Both the position numbers and the translations under genes were made by a program. 64,000 nt of DNA, from assembly GCF_965638725.1 (NCBI RefSeq), contig NC_134950.1, positions 25,634,932 through 25,698,931 of the forward strand, in the 5' to 3' direction. The stretch comes from Aptenodytes patagonicus (lineage: Eukaryota; Chordata; Aves; Sphenisciformes; Spheniscidae). The notes below the pieces were generated by a model, which was not told where the DNA came from, ran no database searches, and saw only the letters and a list, made by a program, of their open reading frames with translations. Shown here one piece after another: positions 25,401-36,399 of the stretch. Each line of letters starts with the position of its first letter. Positions within the stretch are counted from its first letter, which is position 1.

Positions 25401-28400
25401 CTGTCCTCATTCAGTTACTCTTTGAAAGGTGGCCACAGAGAGATTCCTGCTACCACCCTTTCTGCAAGTTTTCTCTTCAGCCGTAACAGGTAAGTCCAAA
25501 ATGAAGCATGAATCACAGACCCTAGCTGCAGCAGTAATGTATATTAAAGTCAGCATAGGTATATTTTACCAGCCTATGGACTGGGCAACAGAAGGTTTGG
25601 ATCAGCTGTGGCTTAAGTCCATCTAGGTCCCAGTTATGGTGGCTCTGCCCTCCAAATTGTCATTCACCTGCACCAGAACTTCATCCATACAGTCAGGCAG
25701 CAAGTTAGTTCTGGGAACCAATCCCGTGAAAAATATTTATTCGTTTGCAGAAATTAATCATGAGCATTAGCACCACTAGGTTACTGCCAAAGAGAAAATG
25801 GGGATGTACTACTAGAAGGAAGACTGGACTGCAGTAGTCCATGCAGCGTGAAGAGCAGACTGCTCTGCTCTTTCCACCACCCCTGCTACCTGGGTGAGAA
25901 CCGCTGGCCAAGGGACAGGCGGGTGGCTGGGGTGGAAACCTCTGCAGCAGCTGCAGGTAAATTAGACAAGGGCAGTAAATCTGAGCCTGCACAGAATTTT
26001 CCAAGCCTATTCCAGAGACTTTTTTGCTTCTAAAAACCCTCTAGAGATTCCTTACCCAACAACTATTTCAAGACAACCAAACTGAACAAGTAATTAAAAT
26101 CAAGTTGACTTTGTTTTCCTTCGAGGGTATCTCACAGTGCATCACTGAGGTAGAAATTGTCTGCTCTTGTGTATTTTTCAGCAGCATTGAATAGATTACC
26201 CGAGATTAGTAATGTACTTTTCTGCCTTATCTAGTTGTCATAAGAGAAAATATTAATAGCCCATTGCAGTATATGATCAATCTTAAAGAAATTAGTAACT
26301 TACAGCTCTTTTTGCTTCCAAAGCAACAAAGAATTTCATTAAACTAAAACTCCAAGAAGTGTTTTCGCAGTCTGCCACGGAAGAGCACTCATGTTTTGTA
26401 TGGGAGAACATGACCAGAGAGAGCACTAGAAGGTGAGCCCTGTGATTCAGAACAGTAAAAATCAACAAGATCAGAAATGCTAATCGCAAAACCTGTGGAG
26501 AGCAGAAGGGGAAACCATTACAGATTAATCAAATTTATGCTTTGGTCTTCAAAAGTTACAGATAAAAAAGTAGATGCTTTCCCAGCAGAGTCTATTGGCT
26601 CAGATCTCATTTTAAGGCCTCAAAAAAGCACATTTCTTTCTCAAATGTCTATTGGCACATGCATAATATTACATGAGCCCCTTTTGTGGGGCTACGTGAA
26701 ACAAAATTACTGTCAACTCACTTGCCTTACATAAATTCACAGTCAAGTGCCTCCTCTGAAAAAAACTAACACAAAAATTAAAGACACAGGATATCAATAT
26801 ACATGTAGCAGATGAAAGCCAGAAAAACTGGGGGAGAGCGGAAGAGTGATCTCATTCCCTTTCACACAGAGTGTTCAAGCTGGAAATGTACTATTGCTAC
26901 ATTTGAGTAAAAGATCAGACACCAAAACCAGCAACTGGAGGGAAAAAAAACAAAACCACACCTATACTTAAAACCAGAACTGTTTTCTCACATCAGTATA
27001 CTAAAACAGGCTTCACAAGGGTGACAACAATTCTCAGTTGTGCAAGATGCTACACCTGTGGGGTCACAAAACAGGTCTGGGCAAACCCTGAGCTAGTGGA
27101 AACTGCCACTGTTGTACTGAATGCAGGATGGTCACTCAGGCACGTTTAAAATAAAACTTAGTTGTTTATATTTCCTATGATGTAAGAAACGTCTATGATA
27201 GGTGACCTGCGATTAACCTCCTCTCACTATAACGTAAAGATCATTGATTTTAAATTTATCTTAGACAATTAAGAATTGAGATAAATTTGACTGGAATTTT
27301 TCTTTTCTAAACCAGCATTAGTATCTTTTAAAGTCGGGTTTTAAGATCACAGGTCTTTTACCATACCTCTGACTGCAATGGGTAGTAGAGAGAAACGTTT
27401 TGCCAAAATATATAAACAACTTCTTAGAGATGTATTTTTATCCATATGTCTGTTCATTAGATACTTCTACCAAATCCCTCTTTGGCAGCAACAGCACCAA
27501 AGGGGTTTTCACGTTTTTCTCTCACACCCACTGTGGAGAAAATTCATCAAACACATCTATGTTAATTAGATTTAAAAGTCTCTGAGAAAATATTACTATT
27601 ATTAATACCAGGACAGAAAAAAAGAATCCAAATGAGCTGGGTGTCTCAATGCTCTCCATTAAAAAAACCAAAATAAATAATAAAATAAACAAACAAATAA
27701 CCCCACCATTGGTCCATTCTCTCAAAAACAGAAATCAAGCCTCTTGTAAGATCAGGGCATTCAAAGTATCATTTTTAAAACTACAGGCTAACAACGTTAG
27801 TATTTTTCTCAAGCTGACATACAATTTTTTCTTCCATTGTAAAACTGAAACAAAAAAGAGCAGAGCATTCTCCTCAGATTCTGTCAGAAATACTGACTTA
27901 ATCAAGTAATTGGCATTTAGGAGATTATGAATCAGAGCTAAAAATTCACTATTGCCATCGCAGTGAAAATGTAAGTGACTGGGGGTCAACTGAAGAAAGA
28001 ACTTACATTTATTTCAGTACTCTGAGATTGTTGCAGACATTTGGTAACAAAAACGTGAAAGATTACTGCAATGCAGTTCTTGACAGATAATATTTCCTGT
28101 CGAGACAGAACAGAAAGAACTGTAGAGCTTCAAGATTTTAATCGTTTCATACATTTCTATGCACAAAGTACTTTTTTAAGCAAAATATTTCACCCCTGCA
28201 GCTACTATCTCTTAGATGTACTGCCATCCTTCATCTTCATCCTCCCACAACTGGAAAGGAAAGAAGAAACGACAAGACAAAGTTTTCAATCTTAAAACAA
28301 GAAAGTTTTATACACTATAGCAAGAATAGATAAAAGAATCCCATGTGCATTATGAGTTCATGCAATTATATCAACAGTAAGAGACTATGTAAGTTGCTTC

Positions 28401-29654
28401 CTTTCCTGATTTGGCATTAAAGACATGCAGGCATTTGCAAAACCATGTTATGAAACAAGTAAGAATTTATATGAGCTTTTATTGACAGATGTCTCCCAAC
28501 AGAGGTCAATGCCAGGTTGTTCTTCCCCAGCCCAGATTTGCAATCTGTTCTTATCTGATTTAGTATCTTATTGTTCCAATGTTCAAAAGAATTATATACA
28601 TTTTAAACACCAAGAAACAAGATTAGGTAAGACAAAGGCTTAGTATGAAGCTCTAAAGCTGCAGTGGCTCTGATCCAAGTTTATCTGCACAGACTTCATC
28701 TGAAAGATTGAAGTTTGGGTTAAGTAAAACTGATTGCAAGGCACAATTGATAGATGCTATCCAAGATAGAGTGGATATGTCTAAAGCAATGAGTAAAAAT
28801 TTACAATGAAACAAGGGATGTAAGAACTCTCACGGGTATTGCAGACTTTGTAGGGTTTCTTCGGGAAAGAAGCATTTGAGGTTTTACTGAAAATAATAAT
28901 CTAACAGAGGGAGCACCAGACAAGACTGGAAGGTGATTTTAAGGAGTGATAGTAGGTAAGCATGAGAAAGACTTTTATTAAAAGCTTTCATCCTCGCAGA
29001 AAAATAACCACAGCAAAATCAAGGCCAACTTTTGTCACCCTAGCTTAAGTCTTAAGAATTTCTCAAGCTAAAATAGAAAGATACATTCTAGATAGTCGTA
29101 GATGCAAGCAGTCCTTCCATTCCCATACAGGGAATCTGTTCTACAGTCATACAAAGATTGCTTTATAAGAAGAAACACCCACACGCTCCCCTTTCATGGA
29201 TAGATTACAGGACTCTTACAGTCCTTTGATACAAAAGGGTGAGCAGATGTGGAACAATCTCCAGAAACAGTAAAAATTAATCTAATTTTGAACGGAGTGA
29301 AAACCACAGACAGGCAAAACTTTGAAAATTAAGGCTTACAAAACAAGAAATCAGGATTTCAGGTGTTGCATATGTATGGCCGCCTCTGAGCAGATGCTTT
29401 GAGTGCTCATGCAGCACTTAGGAAAGTCAGGTCCCAAAAATTCTGCAGTTTGAAGGAAAAAACAAGTAATCAACAATCAAACAGAAATCCAGCGCTTGTA
29501 TTTTGAGTTTTCTCTTCAGTAGTTCTAAGCAGACTTGTAACCTGTCAGACACAACCACTAGATTCAAAAGGCTCCACTGTATCTAATGTTTCCTTAGTAA
29601 AACCTGATTCAGCTTGCAGAACTTACATTTGTTCCTTTATCTCACTTTTCTCTC

Positions 29655-29736
29655 CCTCATATATATTTTAGTACTTCTGTATGTATATGCATATACACAT
29701 ATAAAAATTGTATACACATATATAAAAATGCCTCTT
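29655..29736. repeat. TA/CA-rich low-complexity tract
   Basis: Repeated TATATA, ATGTATATGCATATACACAT and ATAAAAATTGTATACACATA units form a degenerate microsatellite. It lies about 0.5 kb left of the CpG island. Confidence 0.6.
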
Positions 29737-30628
29737 CTCATATACTTTTCCCTTTTGCATCAATTTGAAAAAGATAGTCTTTAAAGCATTAAGTCCTGTC
29801 AAAACAAATCTAATGGGTACTAGTTACTAGAATTTCCTATTCAGAAGCACTAAACCACTCTACGTGCTGGGACCTCTTCGCTATTAAGTGTGCTGTAAAA
29901 TGTAATTAAATATCTAATGTACCCATCTGGTATTTATGGGTTTTACTCGTTCGCAGTGGCATTGCTTTCAGAGCAACACTGTTCGCAGCGACTGCTGTCA
30001 ACTGCCGGTTTCAGGAGCACGGCAGAGCACGGTGCCTCGCCCAGCTCTGACCACGCATCCCCCAAGCACGTGCACGACAGCCAACTACAACTTAGCATCG
30101 ATATTTGTTTTTAAACCAAAGAGGAACGAGAGGGCAAGCAGGCATTTCTTGTCACGCGACGGAGCATCCGTGTTCCTGAAGGGCGACCAAGCTGGTGTCT
30201 GTCCCCCTCCAGAGAAAGGTGGGGGGACGGGCGCGAGGTGGGCCCGACGCCCCGCTGGCAGGCCGGGGAGCTCCGGCCCACCGACCCAGGGCAGGGATGG
30301 CCCGGCAGCACCCGAGGCTGCGGCCCAGCGGCTGAAGGCCCCATTTCGGGGGGGACACGACACCCCAGCACGTGCTGGCAGGGCTTTAAAGCAAGCCCTC
30401 GCAAGATGAGGAGACGGGGCTAAGCCCCGCCGAGGCGCCGGGGATGGCGGCCTGCGTGCCCGTCCTCGCCCCCAACCCGGCGGCGGGGCCGGAGCCGGGC
30501 CCCCCGCTCCCGCGGCGGCAGGCAGCCCGGGCGAGCGCTTCCCGCGCAGAGCCCCCGGCCCCCTGTGAGGAGGAGAAAGAGGAGAAGAGAAGGAGGAGGA
30601 TGAGGAGGGGAGCAGAGCAAACACGCAC

Positions 30629-30740
30629 CTTCCCCGTGCCGAGCGGGCCGCGGCGGCGCCAGCACGGCCCCCGCCTCCGGCCGGCTGGGGACGGGGGGGA
30701 GGAGGAGCCGCCGCGGAGGGTGGAAAGGGGCGGGCCACGG
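30629..30740 (-). other. CPQ: CPQ exon 1, non-coding (inferred)
   Basis: In the minus sense the island contains a good donor, CACGGGGAAG|GTGCGTG, with the exon ending at 30629. Exon 2 starts with 5' UTR, so an upstream non-coding exon is required, and this is the best-placed donor I found. The transcription start is not determined; 30740 is a nominal limit. Confidence 0.35.
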
Positions 30741-31187
30741 CCCGGGCCCGGCTGGTGCCAGTTTCGCCGAGGCCGCCTGAAGCCGTGTGGAAGCCGTCTC
30801 AGGGCCCGGACCCGTCTCGGCGTTGCGTTGCGGGCGAGGCCGGGCGTCCCCCGCCTTGCCGGCGGGTCGGGCCGGGCCGTGGCGCCTCGTAGGCCCTTCT
30901 GAGGCGAGGCGAGGCGGGCCCGGCCCGGGCGCCTCCGCCCGACCCCGGCCTCTCGGGGAGGAGACCTAAAAACATGCACCATCACCAGCCCTTCCCGGGG
31001 AGAAACCCCCTCGGTGCGAGGGGGCTGCCTGCTACACGGGATTGCGTTTCTGTAGGGCGGGCGCGTTAGTGGTGCGAGGACGTACAGCAAACGGAGGAAG
31101 CGTGTGGAGGCTTTCCTGCTGCCCGTGCGGCGGCAGCGGCCTTCTCCCTGGGTACTTCGGTGCACGGCAATACCGTGTCGCTCGTTG

Positions 31188-31241
31188 ATGGTATCCAGCG
31201 TGCCGAGAGCCGCCGCTGCCTTCACGCTGCTGGGAGCCGAG
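31188..31241 (+). CDS. Candidate first coding exon of an undescribed divergent gene
   Basis: On the plus strand, at the right edge of the CpG island, an ATG opens 18 codons (MVSSVPRAAAAFTLLGAE) and ends at a donor, GCCGAG|GTAGGG, in phase 0. The peptide is alanine-rich and hydrophobic, like the start of a targeting or membrane segment. The Kozak context is weak (T at -3, G at +4). Phase 0 fits the candidate exon at 33202. I do not recognise the product. The CpG-island setting favours transcription, but the coding status is speculative. Confidence 0.18.
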
Positions 31242-33201
31242 GTAGGGCCACGGCTCCTCACATGGCGGCCTGCACAAGTAACATTGCACTCATTTAAATA
31301 AAGGTGTGTTTATAAAAACACTTAGGTAAATGAGTGCAATTTTTTCTGTAGATAAGATCTTAAAATACAAACGTGGGTCTTAATCTGCAAACACTTGAAT
31401 TGAAGCTCTCGATTGGTTCTATTTAAGTCAATGGGACTACCCAGGTGCTTACAGGTAAGTGTTTTTAGGATCAAAGCCCTTGGTGCATTGCCAAAAAGCT
31501 GTTGTAGCAGGAAGACAGTGAAGAATTTCCCTCTAGTATTCAACACAGTATTCCAATATTCATGAACTTTCTGCCTGAGTGAAAAGACTGTAATACTAAT
31601 GAGCTTCACGGGCGTGTACCTTGAGGAGGGGTTTGAAACATACATTATTATAAGATAATGGCTGTCCCTGCCAACTTGACTCCTTTTATGTGAGGTGTCT
31701 CATTTGTATCTCTTCACTTGGATTTTTCAGTGCACAATCTGGTTGGTACATTTTTACAGCTGGGGCTGTGTCCTCTGCTATACAGATCACACAGCATGGC
31801 GGTGGGATGCAACAATAAGCTTCTCTCAAACTGCTGCAGTCCTTGAGAGCCCTGTTCCATTGAGGGTGATGAAATAACTGTTTAAATAAAAATGCTACGC
31901 AAGTAAATTTCTATGAGATCTACCTGTCTCTTTCCTGTGCATTCTGTTTATGCTTTACATATCGTGCCCTATAAGCTGTAAGTGTCCATCTGGGACTTTA
32001 TCTTTCAAAAGAGATTATACATAGTGATTGAGTAGTTCTAAATGTATCACTGTAGGTCATGCAAGAAAATATTCCATCCTCAAAGGTCGGCTGTTGCACC
32101 CACGTCTTGAACTTAATCACCAATGTATGGCTTTCGTTTTTGCTTCCAGCGAGAGACAGAACATAGGACAGGTCTGCATGAAGGAGCTCATGTGAAACTG
32201 CACTTGTTTCTAAACTGCACTTGTCCTAAATTCAAATTTAGGATTTGGGCTGAATTCTGAGAGGAATTCCTTCTCTCTTCATTTGCTTCCTTTACAATTA
32301 AATCACCTGGTTTCCCATTATTTTTTCCTGATTTAGCTTCCTTTATTAATCCTTCCACAGTCAAGGAATCAGCAGGATGAATGATAATAAGCCAATTTTT
32401 TTCCCCGTCACCAAATAGTCAGCAGGATGGAGAAATCTTGGCATGGCTGTTGTTAGTTCCAGGTCACAGGGAAGAGAAGAGCACACTGCTCATGTCTTCT
32501 GTTGTCCTTGCCTGAGAAGCAGTAAGTAAGAGCAAGTAAAGAGACACAACAACAAAGCCTAGAGCTCCACCCCCCAAACCTCTTCAGCCGGCAACACGCC
32601 CAAATCTGTTTATGGGTTTGAAACACATCAATACCCACTTAGCCTCGGGAAAGGTATTTCCATCACACCCATCTCTTACATTATTTTCTCATATTTTGCA
32701 TTATTCACTAAATGCATAGTTTTGTTTTCCTTCAGTTTGCAGCTTCAGGACTTTCGGATTGCTGTTCTTCCCTCTTTGGGATTGTAATTGTAAATCAGGG
32801 AGAGGCTGGAGCTGAGGAGACCTGTCCTCAGTTTCCCAGACTTTATAAGCTACTACACTGGGCAAAATTCTAGCCCACTCATCCAGAAATCACCCGTGCG
32901 ATCCATCTTGCGTACTTTTGAACTCATTAAGACTATTCAGGTGGTTGAAGGTCCCTGTATGGATGTATCTTTACAAGACTGCTGTGATTACACTGGTAGG
33001 AACAGTGTCAGAGTCAAGAACTTAATATTCAAGAAAGGGATTGGATATATCTGAATGCCAAAAATAATCAGAATTATCTGATTGTAACTTGGTGCTTCAG
33101 GGGGTAAGCTGGTGTCTTAACTCCTAGAAAGAGGAATGAAATCTCATGTGAGGACATATCTCACTTCTTACTGCTGGATTTTTTCACCTTCTGTTACACA
33201 G

Positions 33202-33272
33202 TACATGAAGCAACTGGTGGAGTCTGCTGTTAGGCACAGGGTACTGCCTGAACGGATCCTGAATCCCTTCTG
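33202..33272 (+). CDS. Candidate internal exon of the divergent gene
   Basis: The acceptor is a pyrimidine-rich tract ending TTCTGTTACACAG at 33201. The donor is TTCTG|GTATGA at 33273. The 71-base exon is open and starts in phase 0: YMKQLVESAVRHRVLPERIL, then NPF, and it leaves two bases (TG) for the next codon. These combine with the C that begins the exon at 33965 to give Cys and keep the frame open. The peptide looks like an amphipathic basic helix. No family is recognised. Confidence 0.25.
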
Positions 33273-33964
33273 GTATGACAGTCGCTTGGTACCATGCTTC
33301 TCCCTGCACAAAATGGGATGGTGCTATTTCACTGTGCTTTGTTTTTCCAGTCCATTTAGGCTGCGTGGTTTTTGGAGCAAGGACTGCTTCTGTGGAGCTC
33401 CAAACGTTATTGAAGTCTCTAAAATGTGACTGTATTAAAATAATAAGAAGAAATCACAAGCATATTTGCATACTAATTATTATGCAAAGTGAGGAGGGGG
33501 AGGGAAGAAAGTACGAGATTCCTTTGAAAAGCTGCCAGCACAGGTCCAAACACAAAAGGTGTTTGAAGTGGGAGCACACTGTACCAGCCTGAAGGAATTA
33601 CCAATATACCCGCTACCCTTGTTTAGAAGCATGCTCTCAATTTTCATTTTTTGACATTTATTTACCTTACCAAAGCATTTTCCATTGTTTGTCTCCCAAA
33701 AGTCTCCTCTAGGTCTACATTGTACTTCAGTACCACTAGAAAGTGTTTTCTTCATTTCAAGTTTTTCTTTGTTGCTTTGCACTGTAGGCAGGTAAATACA
33801 GACTGCTAATTAATGCAAACTTCAGCTTTTATTTCCTCTTCTTTTTCACTTAAAGGAGCTGAAAAGAAATATTCCGAAGTTTCCAAGAAGCGCTGTTTTT
33901 CCGTTCTTCCTAGGAAGAAGTGTTCAAGCTTGACCCTGACTTGTACGTCTTTCCATTTATGCAG

Positions 33965-34013
33965 CATGGCAGCAAATAAATATATCCTAATAGTGGATAG
34001 AATGGAGAAAAAG
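33965..34013 (+). CDS. Candidate internal exon of the divergent gene
   Basis: The acceptor CGTCTTTCCATTTATGCAG ends at 33964 and the donor GAAAAAG|GTAAGC begins at 34014; both are close to consensus. The exon supplies one base to the preceding codon and then 16 codons, MAANKYILIVDRMEKK, ending in phase 0. An alternative acceptor at about 33856 (TTTTTCACTTAAAG) would give a longer, also open exon. No known domain is recognised. Confidence 0.28.
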
Positions 34014-36063
34014 GTAAGCACATTATGAAAGAAGAATAGCAGGCACCTCGTGGCAGCTATTCTTCTATACGGTTCTACTAGCTTTTCTGCTGCTGTGTCA
34101 GGGACTCGTGTTTTCAGGTATCAAGAGCAGCATCAGCTGGGAGCAGAACGTCTGCCAGCAGTGGGTTGGTAGGGCGTGCTTGCTTGGGACACATCTTAGC
34201 TGGGGCCTGCCCAGTGCTATACAGGTTTACTGTCAGAAGTCGGCATTAGTTGCCCCAAGTTTCTATCATTCTCATACTAAGTTGATGTAAGCCAACAAAA
34301 TTCAACCTCTCCTGCTGAAGTGAAATCTCCTCTCTGAACAACACAAGCCAACATATAGCTACTAGCAAAATGCCACTGTATACATGCTCCAAGAACACAG
34401 CGATGTTGGCAGCTGTGCAAGCCCTGGGTCCCTACCCCGTGTGCAGCAGCCCTTCTGCTGTTACAGCCTCTTGCAGCGAGGGCATGCAGCACTTCAAAAA
34501 AGCAGTGATGAACACACATGCTCCAGGGATGTAAAAATGTCAGCAACCCATGACCCCGCAAAAGGTCTGGCAGCAAAACTTGCTAGTGAGACATAGCCTG
34601 GCAGTGTAATTTCTCCTGCAGATTACTACAAGTTTACTTACAGGGGCAATGCCTTTGCCATGCCACAGAAAGGTTTTTGTTAAGCATTGGTGGAAAGTGT
34701 TCCCACTTGAATCTCCTTATAAACTGTGTGACTTGTGCTGCCATGTGTAGAGGGCAGTGCATAGGCACCTGTTGTAAAACCAGAGGTGCAAGGAGCCTTC
34801 TCTGTGCACTCCTATGGATCTCCAGTCTTCATGTAGCAATTGGTCCAGCAATATACGTGAGTCCTTCTCTGCTCCTGTGTTTACAAAGCAAAGGCATTTG
34901 GATGCCTAACATCAATTATCATATATTTGCATGAAAAATACATTAAATACGGCTCTAAATAACTTCCCTTATGATGAAGGAATTAAGCAACTCTCTGCAC
35001 TACAGCTAGGTACCTTTACTCATCTCAATATTTTTGTGAGGATAAAATCTGGGTTCAACTTATTCAACACATATTTGTCCCAAACAAGTGAAATCCATAG
35101 ATACTTTTAAAAATGCGAATAAAATATTTTATTCTGGATATATGGACTTAGAGTAAAGGGAATCCTCTACCCTGCCGTGTACCAAAGCAGCACTTTTTTC
35201 ATAACACATCTACTGCAATGGACAAGTTCAAAGGACATCCAGTGCAACCCCACCACCCTGCATGAAAACACAGTTACTCCCCGGGCACAGCTTGGGCCTG
35301 GGTTGCACTGTGTTGAGCACCTTACAGACTGCCTTCATACAGGATGAGCCAATAAAATACCCATCTAACAGAGGCAGATGGGAGGCTGAGCAGGGCTGTG
35401 ACTTCTCTGGGTAATGATGCTTCAGCCAGCCATTGCACTGGGAAGGGGAGCGTTCTTGGAGTGGCAGATACTAAACAGATAATATAGAGATAATACAGCA
35501 TTAATCATTTAAATTTCAAAAAAATGTGATTCTGCAAGAGAGACAACGTGTTACTATCAAAATAAAAGTTTTGGAGTCCTCTTCTAATCCTCTACAGTAT
35601 GTATTTAGAAGATGGCATGATTCTTACTCAAATTTGCAGTCTGTCTGATCACAGTTTGAAAGCTTTGACACACATGCTGAAAAGTGAAAAGCTGATATAC
35701 TAAGTGCATGTGTAAAAGAAGATCTTGCTTATTTAAGGACAGGTACAGTATTTCTTAGAATCTAGAAGAGCCAGAGCTGAACAAGTCTATGGAGTTTCAG
35801 AATCTGCATTATAAGTCCCATCAGGAAAGGCTGAAGTAAAATTCCACTTAGCTTTTAGTGGTTGAATGTGTGTTATAAAAAGCACAGACTGGCAGAGAAA
35901 AATTGATGATTTCTACTGCCAGAACTGTTATAAAAATCAAACCATGAATTGGGAGAAGTCACATGGCTGAGCACCTGTAACCAGTTTTTGAGATGATAAA
36001 AGAAAACTTCAGACTCTTTGACAGCTCTTCTGTAGGTATAAAATTCTCTTTTTTTATTTTCAG

Positions 36064-36147
36064 GCTTTTTATAAAAACCACTTAGAAGCTGAAAAAGCAG
36101 GAAAGCTTGTACTCTTCCAACCTATGGGAAAAAAGAAGAAAGATTGA
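36064..36147 (+). CDS. Candidate terminal coding exon of the divergent gene
   Basis: A very strong acceptor (CTCTTTTTTTATTTTCAG, ending at 36063) precedes 27 open codons and a TGA at 36145-36147. The peptide begins AFYKNHLEAEKAGKLVLFQP and ends in a lysine cluster, KKKKD. It joins in phase 0 to the exon ending at 34013. Poly(A) signals follow at 36227 and 36382-36391. An exon with this acceptor, this frame and signals at ordinary 3' UTR distances is what a real last exon looks like, but the function is unknown and chance is possible. Confidence 0.3.
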   Translation, partial: AFYKNHLEAEKAGKLVLFQPMGKKKKD

Positions 36148-36226
36148 GACCTGCTGGTTTTAAAGTCTTAACAGACATTGTAATTGGAATTACTCAATTC
36201 AATAACTAGCAGAAATGGTTTTGCCT

Positions 36227-36391
36227 AATAAATAAGTTACTTCAAATAATTATATATGCTTTAAAGTCAAAATGCTTTTGCTAATCTTTGTTCTGATGTG
36301 CTTAATATATTTTACTTTATAAGAAGTGCTAATTTTATGCATTCTTAATGAAATCTCAATTTCCATTGAAAAGCAAGTTGAAATAAATAAA
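36227..36391 (+). terminator. Candidate plus-strand poly(A) signals
   Basis: AATAAA occurs at 36227-36232, and two overlapping copies occur at 36382-36391. They lie about 80 and 235 bases after the stop of the candidate terminal exon. In AT-rich DNA the hexamer also arises by chance. Confidence 0.3.
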
Positions 36392-36399
36392 AGCTATAA

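Larger units (their letters stand above)
6563..30628 (-). other. CPQ: CPQ intron 1 (inferred, about 24 kb)
   Basis: This stretch lies between the exon 2 acceptor and the likely non-coding exon 1 in the CpG island. It is AT-rich and contains the CR1 copies and small repeats listed separately. Outside them I see no gene. The longest frame (21771-22355, plus) is treated as a finding. The left boundary is firm. The right boundary depends on the exon 1 inference. Confidence 0.55.
30170..31270. promoter_or_regulatory. CPQ: CpG island, presumed CPQ promoter, possibly bidirectional
   Basis: GC content rises abruptly and CpG dinucleotides become dense over about 1.1 kb; flanking sequence on both sides is AT-rich and CpG-poor. 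There are GC boxes (GGGGCGGGCC at 30727-30736), long G-runs and no TATA box that I can see. It lies upstream of CPQ exon 2 in the minus sense and is the only strong island in the window, so it is the natural CPQ promoter. Its right half may also fire plus-strand transcription, because candidate donors occur at 31242 and 31455 in the plus sense. Long open frames on both strands here follow from the scarcity of stop codons in GC-rich DNA and are not evidence of protein. Confidence 0.8.

Noticed and set aside
30085..31261. Long open frames (up to 291 codons) on both strands in the CpG island
   Set aside because: Stop codons are rare at this GC content, frames overlap on both strands, and the peptides are Pro/Arg/Gly/Ala-rich with no domain.
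35215..35285. Possible degenerate CR1 3' end (AAAGGACATCCAGTGCAACC)
   Set aside because: Only about 20 bases resemble CR1 and no tail or further match is present.
33965..36147. Resemblance of the candidate peptide (YILIVD ... HLEAEKAGKLVL) to YCII-domain proteins
   Set aside because: Spacing between the conserved His-Leu and Gly-Lys-Leu positions is too short and the C-terminal half of the domain is missing; likely coincidental.
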